From assembly GCF_029024925.1 (NCBI RefSeq), contig NZ_CP118962.1, forward strand, positions 656,501-720,500: a stretch of DNA of 64,000 nucleotides, in the 5' to 3' direction. Shown here piece after piece: positions 25,784-34,727 of the stretch. The notes under the pieces are model-generated. The model was not told where the DNA came from, ran no database searches, and was given only the letters and a program-made list of their open reading frames with translations. Position numbers and translations under genes: made by a program. The number at the start of each line of letters is the position of its first letter. Position 1 is the first letter of the stretch. Origin of the DNA: Enterococcus faecalis. GTDB lineage: Bacteria > Bacillota > Bacilli > Lactobacillales > Enterococcaceae.

Positions 25784-26479
25784 ATGATGATTGTTGTACT
25801 TTTAATGAGTAGTTGCTTATTTTTATTTGTAAGCTATCAATTGTATTTGCGATTACTTGTCGAAAAACTGGATTCAGAGGACCGGACATTAAAGAGGAAA
25901 ATAAATTTCTATAAGTATCAGAAAAATAGTCGTTTAATGATTTATTTATTGTTTAGTGTTTGTCTACTTAGCGTATTATTGTTAGGAATTGTTTATACAT
26001 ATTATCAATTAAATCAACGAAATATCCGCATGGAACAGCGGATCGAGCTTTTGGCACAGGGCCAAGCTACTCAAGGTGACAAAATAAAAAAACAAGCGAT
26101 TAAAAAAACAGCCTTAAACCAGTTTCCCTGGAAGCAAGCTGTTTCGACAGAATCGGCCGCTGTCTTGACTAATTATGAATTACAATTAGCGCGTGAATGG
26201 CGTCCTTACTTCGGAGAGACGAGTATCACAATAATTAGAAGTGAAAAAACACAAACCTTGACACTGTCTGTTTTTTCAGTTGGCTTAAGTTACCATGAAT
26301 TTCAAACAGGCCAAGACAATATTGTAGCACTTATTGCAGCGTTGAATTCAGTCAAAGAAATCACCATGATTGATTTTAATTTTACTTATCGAGATCAAGA
26401 GCAAACCCTTGTCAAATCCATTGATACGTATGCTCGTGAGACGTTGGAAACAAATTTGGAGCCTGTCGTGATTAGTTAA
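25784..26479 (+). CDS. Membrane protein of unknown function
   Basis: The 231-residue protein has two N-terminal membrane segments (about residues 1-22 and 48-72) separated by a basic loop, then a linker and a soluble domain of about 130 residues that would lie outside the cell. I do not recognise the soluble domain. AAAGGAG lies 11 bases before the ATG, a slightly long spacing. It is the first gene of an operon with a coiled-coil protein, a LysM-like protein and a signal peptidase. Confidence 0.7.
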   Translation: MMIVVLLMSSCLFLFVSYQLYLRLLVEKLDSEDRTLKRKINFYKYQKNSRLMIYLLFSVCLLSVLLLGIVYTYYQLNQRNIRMEQRIELLAQGQATQGDKIKKQAIKKTALNQFPWKQAVSTESAAVLTNYELQLAREWRPYFGETSITIIRSEKTQTLTLSVFSVGLSYHEFQTGQDNIVALIAALNSVKEITMIDFNFTYRDQEQTLVKSIDTYARETLETNLEPVVIS

Positions 26480-26503
26480 AAGGACGAGAGAAAGGACATA
26501 TAT

Positions 26504-27799
26504 ATGACAAAAAGACGTTTAATCAAAAAAATTAAAGATATTTCGGATGATACGCTTGAAAAAGAAGTCTTTTTTCAGCCAGGATTCGAACCAGAAAAAA
26601 TAATTAGCGGAATCAAACCGGAACAACAGGAAAAAGAAATGGCGACGTTAAGAGAAAGGCTCGCCTACTATCAGAAAAAAGAAACAGCCTTTAAAAAACT
26701 TCAAGAAGAAAATGAGCAATTAAAGAACCAACAAGAAACGGAAAAACAAGCATTAGAAGAAAAAAATCAGGCATTACTTGAAACACTAAATCAAAAGGAA
26801 CATGAAATTTTTGAATTGGAAGAGCAACTGGAAACGAACAGTGAAACCACGACAGAGGCTACCACTCTTCAAACAAATCTGCAAAATGCAGAAAAACAAT
26901 TAACCACTGTACATAATCAAATGGAACGTTTAGAAAGTGAATTAACGCAGCAAGTGGCAGAATTAGAAAAAGAATCGGCTGAACAGCAACAACATATCCA
27001 GACATTACACAACCAGTTAGCAGAAGAAAAAGGAAAGTTGGAGAAAAAAGGAGATATTACAGGAATGGAAAAGCAAGTAGAAACGTTAACGACAGAATTA
27101 GAAGAAAGCACAACGACTCAACAAGCATTGCAGGAACAAATTGAAAAACTAACTGTACAATTACAAAAAGTAGAAGCCGAAAAACAAACCTTACAAGAGG
27201 CTGCCCAACAAGAAGTGATTGTGAAACAACGCATGGAGGAGTTAAAGAATGAGCTTCAAAATAGTTTACAGCAAAAAAATGAAGCAGAAGTAAAACTAGG
27301 TCGACTACAAGGTGTCAATGACAAACATCTTGCTGAAAAGCAAGTTTACGAAGGGGAATTAGCTGCTCTAAGAAAAGAAGTAGAGGCCAAAGAAGACAGT
27401 TTAGAACAAGTTCAAAAAGAATTGAAGACACTACAAGCCGTTTCAAAAAATATTGAACCGAGTAGTGAGCAGTTAACAGAACTGCTACGCGCAAAACAGC
27501 AAATTAACGATTTATTAATGAAAAATCAGCAATTACAAGAAGAGGCTTTAAAATCGCAACAAGAAATTGGCGAAGTGATGGTTTCTGCCAAAAAAGAAGC
27601 CAATCGGATTGTTAATGAAGCGAAAGTAGAAGCAAAACACCTAATCAATTCCGCAGAATTAGAAATGTTAAATATTGGTAACCGAGCGAAAAGTATTTCG
27701 AATGAAGTCGAAGCATCAAAAGTAGAAGTACTTGAGATTTATCGCGAATTAGAGGAACGCTTAACTAAACTGACACGTCTTGAACAAGATAACTATTAA
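26504..27799 (+). CDS. Long coiled-coil protein with DivIVA-like C-terminal segment
   Basis: The 431-residue protein is almost entirely charged and Gln/Glu/Leu-rich heptads from about residue 45 to 345. The end (GEVMVSAKKEANRIVNEAKV, then HLINSAELEMLNIGNRAKSI) has the alternating Ala/Glu pattern of DivIVA/GpsB-like C-terminal coiled coils. No signal peptide or membrane segment is seen, so it is cytoplasmic. A role as a cell-division or envelope scaffold is inference. GAGAAAGGAC precedes the ATG. Confidence 0.7.
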   Translation: MTKRRLIKKIKDISDDTLEKEVFFQPGFEPEKIISGIKPEQQEKEMATLRERLAYYQKKETAFKKLQEENEQLKNQQETEKQALEEKNQALLETLNQKEHEIFELEEQLETNSETTTEATTLQTNLQNAEKQLTTVHNQMERLESELTQQVAELEKESAEQQQHIQTLHNQLAEEKGKLEKKGDITGMEKQVETLTTELEESTTTQQALQEQIEKLTVQLQKVEAEKQTLQEAAQQEVIVKQRMEELKNELQNSLQQKNEAEVKLGRLQGVNDKHLAEKQVYEGELAALRKEVEAKEDSLEQVQKELKTLQAVSKNIEPSSEQLTELLRAKQQINDLLMKNQQLQEEALKSQQEIGEVMVSAKKEANRIVNEAKVEAKHLINSAELEMLNIGNRAKSISNEVEASKVEVLEIYRELEERLTKLTRLEQDNY

Positions 27800-27803
27800 T
27801 AAA

Positions 27804-28106
27804 ATGGTCAGTAAAAAGTTAACGGGAGCAAGGAAACTACATTGTCTTGGGGTCCTTTTTTTAGCTGTTACATTAAGTAGCTCCGCAGAAAGATTACAGG
27901 CTGCTGCTGTCTCAAAGGAAGAGCAGTCGCTAAGGCAACCGCTTATCAGGAAAAACATAGTAACAGAGAAGAGCGAATATCTTGTAGAAGCAAATCAAAG
28001 TATTTGGGAGCTGGCACAAGATGCGCAGAAACCATTGAATCAGTTTATGAAGGAAAACCAGTTACGTAGTAGTTATATAAAAAAAGGAACGCAATTAGTT
28101 AAATAG
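27804..28106 (+). CDS. Secreted or anchored small protein with C-terminal LysM-like domain
   Basis: From the ATG at 27804 the product is 100 residues: a basic start (MVSKKLTGARKLH), a hydrophobic segment (CLGVLFLAVTLSSSAERL) resembling a signal peptide, and a C-terminal LysM-like stretch (SEYLVEANQSIWELAQDAQK, NQLRSSYIKKGTQLVK). LysM binds N-acetylglucosamine in peptidoglycan. The start lies 4 bases after the previous stop with no clear ribosome binding site, so translation is probably coupled. An in-frame TTG at 27780 is an alternative start. Confidence 0.65.
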   Translation: MVSKKLTGARKLHCLGVLFLAVTLSSSAERLQAAAVSKEEQSLRQPLIRKNIVTEKSEYLVEANQSIWELAQDAQKPLNQFMKENQLRSSYIKKGTQLVK

Positions 28107-28163
28107 AAAAAAGGAGCAAGAAAGGAAAAGTTTATTTAAGAAGCTTTTCCTTTTAAGAAAACG

Positions 28164-28913
28164 ATGGAAGAATGGATAAAGCCCGTTATGCGAACAATTC
28201 GCCACATTAAGCGCGCCTTCTTGAAGCAAAAGTTGCCTGCGACATATCAGCTAAAAAAGCAAAAGGCTAACACAGCAATGGAATATTTGCTTGAGCAAAC
28301 AGATAACCATCAATCAATAAGAGGACCGAAAAGAAAAATGACCGCTGAAGAGATTAAAAAAAAGCGGCAAGCCTACCAAAAGAAACAACGCGTCCAAGTC
28401 GTTAAATTTTTTATGCCAGCTATTCTTTTCGCCATTTTTGTGTTCTTTTTTGTGTTAAAGACATCTAGCTACCCAATTGCTGGGCAATCCATGAAGCCGA
28501 CACTTAACGCAGGGGAACGAGTCTTAGTACAACGGACGAAGCAAGTAGCAAGGTACGATGTGATTGCATTTAAAGCACCGCTAGCTAGCAAAGGTACGTA
28601 CGTCAAGCGAATCATCGGGGTTCCTGGTGATCGAATTTGGGTAAACGAGGGAAAACTTTATCTTTCAGAAGAACCTATAGCAAGCGATAATGAGGCACTG
28701 CCTGAGAATGCCAGTCGTTTTGACTTATCAGAAGAAGCGGCAGCCCAACTTCGCCTGTTTCAGAAGATTCCAGCTGGTCATTACTTTGTCTTAGGGGACA
28801 ATCGTACGCATTCAAGTGATAGTCGTACGTTCGGCTTTGTCGAGATACAAGCGATTGAAGGAATCGTGGTGTTTAAAATGGCGCCGTTTAAGGAAATAGG
28901 GAAAGTAAAATAA
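28164..28913 (+). CDS. Signal peptidase I with an extended N-terminus
   Basis: The catalytic Ser is in PIAGQSMKPTLNAGERV and the catalytic Lys in TYVKRIIGVPGDRIW; box E GDNRTHSSDSRTFG is complete. The single membrane segment (FFMPAILFAIFVFFFVL) begins only at about residue 86. The first 80 residues are basic and unlike ordinary type I signal peptidases, which start close to the membrane segment. An in-frame ATG at 28338 would give a normal-sized enzyme, but its ribosome binding site is no better. A hairpin (28120-28129 with 28144-28153) lies just before the start. Confidence 0.9.
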   Translation: MEEWIKPVMRTIRHIKRAFLKQKLPATYQLKKQKANTAMEYLLEQTDNHQSIRGPKRKMTAEEIKKKRQAYQKKQRVQVVKFFMPAILFAIFVFFFVLKTSSYPIAGQSMKPTLNAGERVLVQRTKQVARYDVIAFKAPLASKGTYVKRIIGVPGDRIWVNEGKLYLSEEPIASDNEALPENASRFDLSEEAAAQLRLFQKIPAGHYFVLGDNRTHSSDSRTFGFVEIQAIEGIVVFKMAPFKEIGKVK

Positions 28914-28962
28914 AAAGCTTAAGTCTGCCATCTAAGAGTAGGGCACTTAAGCTTTTCTTTTT
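28913..28962. terminator. Bidirectional terminator after the signal peptidase gene
   Basis: AAAAGCTTAAGT (28913-28924) pairs with ACTTAAGCTTTT (28945-28956); T-rich on one side, A-rich on the other. It serves the converging reverse-strand regulator gene too. Confidence 0.88.
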
Positions 28963-28967
28963 AGAGA

Positions 28968-30446
28968 TTATTTGCCCAATAACAATTGAATGATTTTTTC
29001 AATTGATTGTAGGTCGTAACGATTACTAATATCCGAAAAAATATAGTAATGGTCATACTGGGCAACGAGCTGTTCATTATTGGTATTCATTAAAAGCAAA
29101 TCATAATGGTTTTCTGCGTTGTAAGGCTCAATTTTCAGCGGATATTTTCCAGCGATACTCTGTTGTATTTTTTGTGCTACCAACTCGCTATAAGCACTGC
29201 TCAGTGAGTGATAAACACCAATCGTTATTTTTTTTTCATTTAATTCAGCAATGTGATTCAAAATAAGTGTATAATTAATTTCAGTAAATTGATTTTGGTA
29301 CTTAGAAGCAGTGGCTTTTGTGGCAAAGTTCGTTGTAGCGATCTCCACTAATTCGTAAACTTCACTTTCGCTAAAAGGATGACGTAAGACTTTCAAAAGT
29401 GACTGAATTGTCCAATAATCAAAGGGTAAAATAAATCCTGAAAAATAATAGAGTTGCGCATGTAATTGGAAAAGTAAATTTTCAATATAAAGTAGCCGAA
29501 TAGGCAGCACGTAATGGGATAAATAACCACGTGCTTTAAGGTACGTTAAAATGACCCGGTTCATTTCGTTAAGATACGTTTTTTCAATTCGTTGTTGTTT
29601 TGCTAAACGAAAGGCGAAAGCAGCATTCGCAGAATAGTTATGCATGGAACAAAAAAAGTCATAAAACATATAGGCTTCATTGATTGTATATGGACGGTAG
29701 ATTCTTTTCATATATGTATGTATAGATAAATTAATTTCTTCAAATAAAGGTCGATCGAGTTGGACATCATGTGGACTAATCGTTGGCAGGGGTTCTAAAA
29801 CCATGCGACGAAAAGAAATTTTCATCCAAAGTTTAATTTGGAGAATTTCTGTATGGTCAAAGGTAATTCTGGGGATTTCTTGTAGTATCTCGATTAATCC
29901 TAGGTATTGATTGGCCAGTTCTTTTTCTAAATCTGTTTTTTCTTCAAAGATAAACCAGAAAAAATTAAAAAAGAAAAAGCGAATTTGTTTTTCTTCGCCG
30001 ACAAGTTTTCCTCGTTTGATACGTAAATTAAACTCATTGAGTAAGTCATTTAATTCAACAATTTTTCGATAATAGGTAGCAGAGCTAATGGCATAATTCT
30101 GTTGGAAATACCCGCCATTTATTTCATTTTTATGGAAGAGTTGCTGGACCATGTGAAACTTAATAGATTTATCTAAGAACAACATGATCATTGCTTTCAT
30201 GGAAAAGGTAGGCGCTTTATTTAGATATAGAGTGTCACCTAATACTGTTAAGGTGAGGTTTTCTTGAAGTTGCTCTTCTTTCAAAAATTGCTCTAAAAAA
30301 GAAAGATACTCATTCAATGTTGGTAAACTAATATTGAAAAAATCTACTAATTCATTTCGTGTCGCTCGGCCTTTATTATTATATAGGAACAATAAAATAT
30401 CATTCATATAATCATAAGGCTTTTCTAAAAAATCTCGTTTTAGCAT
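28968..30446 (-). CDS. Mga-family transcriptional regulator
   Basis: The 492-residue protein has an N-terminal HTH (RATRNELVDFFNISLPTLNEYL, about residues 23-44), a second HTH (YAISSATYYRKIVELNDLL), a central PRD-like helical region, and a C-terminal EIIB-like domain (KKITIGVYHSLSSAYSEL). This is the layout of Mga/AtxA virulence regulators controlled by PTS phosphorylation. AAGAGAGGTGAGTAACG precedes the ATG. The target is unknown; the divergently transcribed phosphatase is a candidate. Confidence 0.82.
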   Translation of the reverse strand: MLKRDFLEKPYDYMNDILLFLYNNKGRATRNELVDFFNISLPTLNEYLSFLEQFLKEEQLQENLTLTVLGDTLYLNKAPTFSMKAMIMLFLDKSIKFHMVQQLFHKNEINGGYFQQNYAISSATYYRKIVELNDLLNEFNLRIKRGKLVGEEKQIRFFFFNFFWFIFEEKTDLEKELANQYLGLIEILQEIPRITFDHTEILQIKLWMKISFRRMVLEPLPTISPHDVQLDRPLFEEINLSIHTYMKRIYRPYTINEAYMFYDFFCSMHNYSANAAFAFRLAKQQRIEKTYLNEMNRVILTYLKARGYLSHYVLPIRLLYIENLLFQLHAQLYYFSGFILPFDYWTIQSLLKVLRHPFSESEVYELVEIATTNFATKATASKYQNQFTEINYTLILNHIAELNEKKITIGVYHSLSSAYSELVAQKIQQSIAGKYPLKIEPYNAENHYDLLLMNTNNEQLVAQYDHYYIFSDISNRYDLQSIEKIIQLLLGK

Positions 30447-30619
30447 CGTTACTCACCTCTCTTTTAAGAATACTGTATCTATGATAAAATGGCAATAAAC
30501 AACTGATAAAAAGATTGTTTTTTGAGGTGTTTTTTATTATCGTTGAGAAAAAGAAATAAAAAGAAAAAACAAAGTATTTAAATGACAACAAAATAATTAA
30601 AATGAAGGAGCGATAGAAC

Positions 30620-31372
30620 ATGAACAGCGTGGTGAACTTTAGAGATATTGGAGGATTTCCAACGCAACAAGGCACAGTTGTCAAGACAGGACATTTTTTT
30701 CGGAGTGGTGAACTCGTCAATGTTGCACAAGCGGATCAACAGAAACTGGTAGAGGACTATCAAATTAAACGAATCTATGATTTTAGAAGTGCAGCGGAAA
30801 CGCAAGAACGACCAGATGATTCAATTCAAGGAACCAACTATCTACATATAGATATTTTGGCCGATATTCAGGCGCAGACTGCTTCATTAGAAGGAATGCT
30901 TAAAACGGTTGGTTCACCCGATGAAGCAATGGACATGGCTTATAAAGAAATGGTTCTTTCCAATTCGGGGCGCAAAGGTTACCAAACATTTTTTGAAAAC
31001 TTTTTAAGTTATCCACAGGAAGCTATTTTATTTCATTGTTTCGCAGGAAAAGATCGAACAGGAATCGGCGCAGCCTTGATATTAAGTGCTTTAGGTGTGG
31101 AACATTCTTATATTTTAGAAGATTATTTAAAGACGAACGAGCAAAGAAAAACCGCTAACGAGCAAATTATTGCGCAATATCAAGCAAATGGAACGCCTCC
31201 AGCAGAAATTCAACAATTAGAAACGCTGCTTTATGTGAAAAAAGAGTACTTAGCGACCGCTTTACAGGCGATTGAAAAAGAATTTGGTTCGGTAGAGGGC
31301 TATTTAAAAGAGGGACTCGGCTTACCTTTATCCGCCAAAAAAGACATGCTAAGTCTGTACACAAAATCATAG
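30620..31372 (+). CDS. Tyrosine/serine protein phosphatase, LipA/PtpB-like
   Basis: The 250-residue protein carries the Cys-phosphatase P-loop HCFAGKDRTG (CX5R) near residue 140 and the N-terminal VNFRDIGGFPTQQG of the Y_phosphatase3 family, whose members (Mycobacterium PtpB, Listeria LipA) dephosphorylate phosphotyrosine and some phosphoinositides. There is no signal peptide. GAAGGAGCG precedes the ATG. It is divergent from the Mga-type regulator. Confidence 0.88.
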   Translation: MNSVVNFRDIGGFPTQQGTVVKTGHFFRSGELVNVAQADQQKLVEDYQIKRIYDFRSAAETQERPDDSIQGTNYLHIDILADIQAQTASLEGMLKTVGSPDEAMDMAYKEMVLSNSGRKGYQTFFENFLSYPQEAILFHCFAGKDRTGIGAALILSALGVEHSYILEDYLKTNEQRKTANEQIIAQYQANGTPPAEIQQLETLLYVKKEYLATALQAIEKEFGSVEGYLKEGLGLPLSAKKDMLSLYTKS

Positions 31373-31411
31373 ATCCTAAAAAAAGGACTATCCTTTCTAA
31401 AAAAGAAGTTT

Positions 31412-31417
31412 TATAAT
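31412..31417 (+). promoter_or_regulatory. Possible -10 box of the 76-residue gene
   Basis: A perfect TATAAT lies 34 bases before the ATG at 31451. No good -35 is seen, so this may be weak or absent. Confidence 0.35.
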
Positions 31418-31450
31418 AGAAAAGAATCTGTTTGTAAGGAGGGATAGGGA

Positions 31451-31681
31451 ATGAAAGAAGGACAAGAACAATTCTTAACGTTCATACTAGATCGAACAAA
31501 AGAAGATAAAAAAGAAAAAATGCAAGCGCTACTTGCAGAAATGTTTGAACGCCAACAAACAGGCAAATTAGATAAAATGTACTTGATGACAAAAGCACCA
31601 AAACTTTTGGCTTATTTAAAACCAGAAGCCATTGATGAAGTTAAACAAGTCGTTTCGGAATTTTCTAAAAATATGAAATAA
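31451..31681 (+). CDS. Small cytoplasmic protein of unknown function
   Basis: The 76-residue protein is helical and charged (QEQFLTFILDRTKEDKKEKM, LKPEAIDEVKQVVSEFSKNM). GTAAGGAGGGATAGG precedes the ATG, a very strong ribosome binding site. I do not recognise the family. It lies 78 bases behind the phosphatase gene and ends at a long hairpin. Confidence 0.75.
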   Translation: MKEGQEQFLTFILDRTKEDKKEKMQALLAEMFERQQTGKLDKMYLMTKAPKLLAYLKPEAIDEVKQVVSEFSKNMK

Positions 31682-31746
31682 ACAAACTTAGCTTGAACTT
31701 ACGACATTTTAAAAATGTGTCGTAACATTCAAGCTTTTGTTTGTTA
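31681..31746 (+). terminator. Long hairpin between the small gene and pip
   Basis: AACAAAC...AGCTTGAA...TTACGACA pairs in order with TGTCGTAA...TTCAAGCT...TGTTTGTT with small internal loops. The T tract is interrupted. It probably terminates the upstream transcript. A likely promoter for pip (TG-C-TAAAGT, about 31762-31770) follows it. Confidence 0.65.
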
Positions 31747-31801
31747 TTCTCTTGTATTTTATGCTAAAGTTATTCAGGCACAAAAAAAAGCAGGTGATTT
31801 T

Positions 31802-34507
31802 ATGAAACATATAAAAAATACATGGGAACTATTTATTTTAGATTGGAAAAGAATTTTTAAAAACCCAGTAGCAACATTTTTGATTGTTGCCTTAATGATT
31901 ATTCCATCATTATATGCATGGTTTAACATTAAAGCACTATGGGATCCGTATTCAAATACAGGAGAGTTACCAATAGCGGTCTATAGTGATGACCAAACAG
32001 CAACTTTTCAAGATAAATCGGTCAATATTGGTGATGAAGTCTTGAAAAACTTGAAGAAAAACAAGCAATTAGGTTGGCGTTTTGTTGATTCGAAAAAGGA
32101 ATTAGACAAAGGGGTCCAATCAGGAAAATATTTTGCCGGGATTTATTTACCTAAAGATTTTTCCAAAGATTTGCTAAGTTTTACTTCTGGTGATATCAAT
32201 AAACCTAAAATTGAATACTCAATTAACGAAAAAATTAATGCAATTGCACCGAAAATTACGTCAAAAGGCGCTTCTTCCATTCAGTCACAAATTTCGGAAG
32301 AATTCATTAAAACGGCAAGTAGTACGTTAATCAAAACATTCAATGATATTGGCTATGATATTGATAAAAACATGGTCAGCATTCAAAAAGTTAAGAGCAT
32401 GATTTTAGATACAGATGCCAACATTGGAACCATTGATACGTATGCAAAACAAGTCACAGACTTACATGGTAAGATGCCTGAGCTAAAAGAAAAATTAGCG
32501 AAAGCCAACGATGCGATGAAATATTTACCTGAAGTTGATGCTTTAGGAGAGAAGATTGTTGAGCTAAATGGCAAAATGCCAAGCATCAAAGAACAAGCTA
32601 GTGTTATTTTGACGTTACAAGAAAAAATTCCAGAAATTCAAAACGCTGGCCGACAAATTGCTATGATTGATGAAGACTTTGCCTCTGTGGAACAAACAAT
32701 GAGCGAAGGAATCCAAGAAGCAAAACAAGGTTTAGAAATCATTCAACAAGTTCAAACGGCGTTACCAGATATTCGTAAACTAGGTGATCAAGCCAATGAT
32801 TTAGGGAATGTCACATTAGATGGCGCCAATAAATTGCAAGAGGCGTTACCAAGCATTACGAATAGCGTTGAAGTGACTTTGAAATCTATCCAGCAAGTTG
32901 CTACAACAACAACTTCCGTAGTCGCTACTATTCGTCAAGCGTTAGATGATGGACAGTTAACGCCAGAAAAAAAACAACATATTAATGAAGTAGTACAAGA
33001 TTTCACAACTAATATCCAACGGCAACAGCAAGCAATTAGTAATCTTATAGAATTTATGCAAAAGATTCAAGAAAATGCCGGTAATCATGACTTAGATGAG
33101 ACTATTCGTCAACTTACTAATTTAAGTACTTTATTAGGAGATTTTAGTAATCGATTAAATGAACTAAATAACTATGTACAGAATAATGATTTACAAAGTG
33201 CAAAGAAATTGCTAGACGAAATTGATGCAGCAGCGCAAAAAATTGCTGGGATAGCTGGAGCAATTAAAGCAGATGAAATTAGTAACACTGTTAATACAGT
33301 CACAAGTAAATTAATTGCTACAATCCAAAACGCTCAAGGTCAACTAAACAAAGCGCAACAAATTGACTTTGAAGGTTTATTGAGCTCAACAAGTCAAACG
33401 GTCACTAATGCGATTTCTTTATTAGAAAAATATCAAGCCGAAATGCCGGCAATTAAACAAGAAATTCATGATGCGAATACGATGTTGAATGGCAATATGG
33501 AAACCATTGTCAATGGCATTAATCGTGGTGCTGATTTGTATAAAAACGATTTACCAGTCATTCAAGACAAAGTCAGCAAAGCGGCAGCCTTTATGCAAAA
33601 TGACTATCCAGGTATCCGAAAAGATTTAACGAATACCTTGAAAACAGTCAATGAGAAAATGCCAGATGTTGAAGCGGCCTTAGACAAAGCCAACGAGCTG
33701 ATTATTAATGATTGGCCAAATATCAAAACAGGATTACACAAAGCAGCGAATGCAATCCGTAAAGGTGAAAAAGAAGTTGATTTAGGTGAAATTCTTAAAT
33801 TACTAAAATTAGATGCCAATAAAGAAAGTGACTTCTTTACACAACCAGTTGAAGTCAAAGAACATGCTGTTTATCCGATTGCTAATAATGGTTCGGCAAG
33901 TACGCCATTCTATACAGCTTTGTGTTTATGGGTTGGTGCTGTATTATTCTCAAGTGTTGCGACAACGGATGTTTATCTTGAAGGAAAAGATAAAAAACGC
34001 TTTTCTAAACGGGAACAATTTTCAGCACGGATGTTTACTTTCATTGTCATGGGGATTGGTCAAGCACTGATTGTAACCTTAGGTAATTACTTTGCGTTAG
34101 GCGTAGATGTTCGTAATCCAGCGTATAGCGTCTGGTTTGCGGTATTGATTGCCATTACGTTTATGATAATGGTTTATGTGCTCGTTGCTCTCTTTGGCAA
34201 TGTAGGGAAAGGAATTGCGATAATAATCTTGGTACTATCCATCTCTGGTGGGGGCGGGAACTACCCAATTCAAGTCTCAGGTAAATTCTTCCAAATGATT
34301 AATCCGTTCTTGCCGTTTACGCATGCCGTGAACTTGCTAAGGGAATCAGCAGGAGGCATTTACTGGCCAAATGCTTGGTTTGCAATTTGGATTATGGTGG
34401 GGATTTCAGTCGTCTTTAGTATTGGCGGTGCAATTCTTTATCCACATCTGGAACACAGATCGAAAAAATTTGCGGCTTTAGCACAAAAGAGCCATTTATT
34501 CCATTAA
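31802..34507 (+). CDS. pip: Pip/YhgE membrane protein, phage-infection protein
   Basis: The 901-residue protein has one N-terminal membrane segment ([18 protein letters not shown]), an extracellular part of about 650 residues rich in Gln, Asn, Ala and helical repeats, and five or six C-terminal segments from about residue 698 with an ABC-2-like character. The family is an integral membrane phage receptor component in lactococci; in E. faecalis the gene EF_0858 is needed for infection by phages such as VPE25, with a variable extracellular segment deciding host range (recollection). The ATG at 31802 follows AGGTGA; the start at 31715 lies in the hairpin. Confidence 0.9.
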   Translation: MKHIKNTWELFILDWKRIFKNPVATFLIVALMIIPSLYAWFNIKALWDPYSNTGELPIAVYSDDQTATFQDKSVNIGDEVLKNLKKNKQLGWRFVDSKKELDKGVQSGKYFAGIYLPKDFSKDLLSFTSGDINKPKIEYSINEKINAIAPKITSKGASSIQSQISEEFIKTASSTLIKTFNDIGYDIDKNMVSIQKVKSMILDTDANIGTIDTYAKQVTDLHGKMPELKEKLAKANDAMKYLPEVDALGEKIVELNGKMPSIKEQASVILTLQEKIPEIQNAGRQIAMIDEDFASVEQTMSEGIQEAKQGLEIIQQVQTALPDIRKLGDQANDLGNVTLDGANKLQEALPSITNSVEVTLKSIQQVATTTTSVVATIRQALDDGQLTPEKKQHINEVVQDFTTNIQRQQQAISNLIEFMQKIQENAGNHDLDETIRQLTNLSTLLGDFSNRLNELNNYVQNNDLQSAKKLLDEIDAAAQKIAGIAGAIKADEISNTVNTVTSKLIATIQNAQGQLNKAQQIDFEGLLSSTSQTVTNAISLLEKYQAEMPAIKQEIHDANTMLNGNMETIVNGINRGADLYKNDLPVIQDKVSKAAAFMQNDYPGIRKDLTNTLKTVNEKMPDVEAALDKANELIINDWPNIKTGLHKAANAIRKGEKEVDLGEILKLLKLDANKESDFFTQPVEVKEHAVYPIANNGSASTPFYTALCLWVGAVLFSSVATTDVYLEGKDKKRFSKREQFSARMFTFIVMGIGQALIVTLGNYFALGVDVRNPAYSVWFAVLIAITFMIMVYVLVALFGNVGKGIAIIILVLSISGGGGNYPIQVSGKFFQMINPFLPFTHAVNLLRESAGGIYWPNAWFAIWIMVGISVVFSIGGAILYPHLEHRSKKFAALAQKSHLFH

Positions 34508-34556
34508 AAAACAAAAAGCTGAAAACGTCTCTAGCGTTTTCGGCTTTTTGTTTTTC
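34507..34556 (+). terminator. Terminator of pip
   Basis: AAAAAGCTGAAAACG pairs with CGTTTTCGGCTTTTT (one wobble), flanked by A and T runs. A second short hairpin with T6 (CCTCA 34639-34643, TGAGG 34649-34653) lies further on. Confidence 0.88.
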
Positions 34557-34660
34557 TTTATTTTCAAGGCAACCCTAACAAAGAAGTTTTGGGGGCTCTT
34601 GCTTTTGACTTTTTGGCAATGCTAAATAATAAAATCTCCCTCAGAAAGTGAGGTTTTTTG

Positions 34661-34689
34661 TGTACAAATGTATAAAAAGGTTTTATAGT
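34661..34689 (+). promoter_or_regulatory. Promoter of the CDF transporter gene
   Basis: TGTACA (34661-34666), a 17-base spacer and TATAGT (34684-34689). Confidence 0.5.
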
Positions 34690-34727
34690 ATTTTTTTAAG
34701 AAATAAAAAGTGGGTAGGGGTTGTAAA

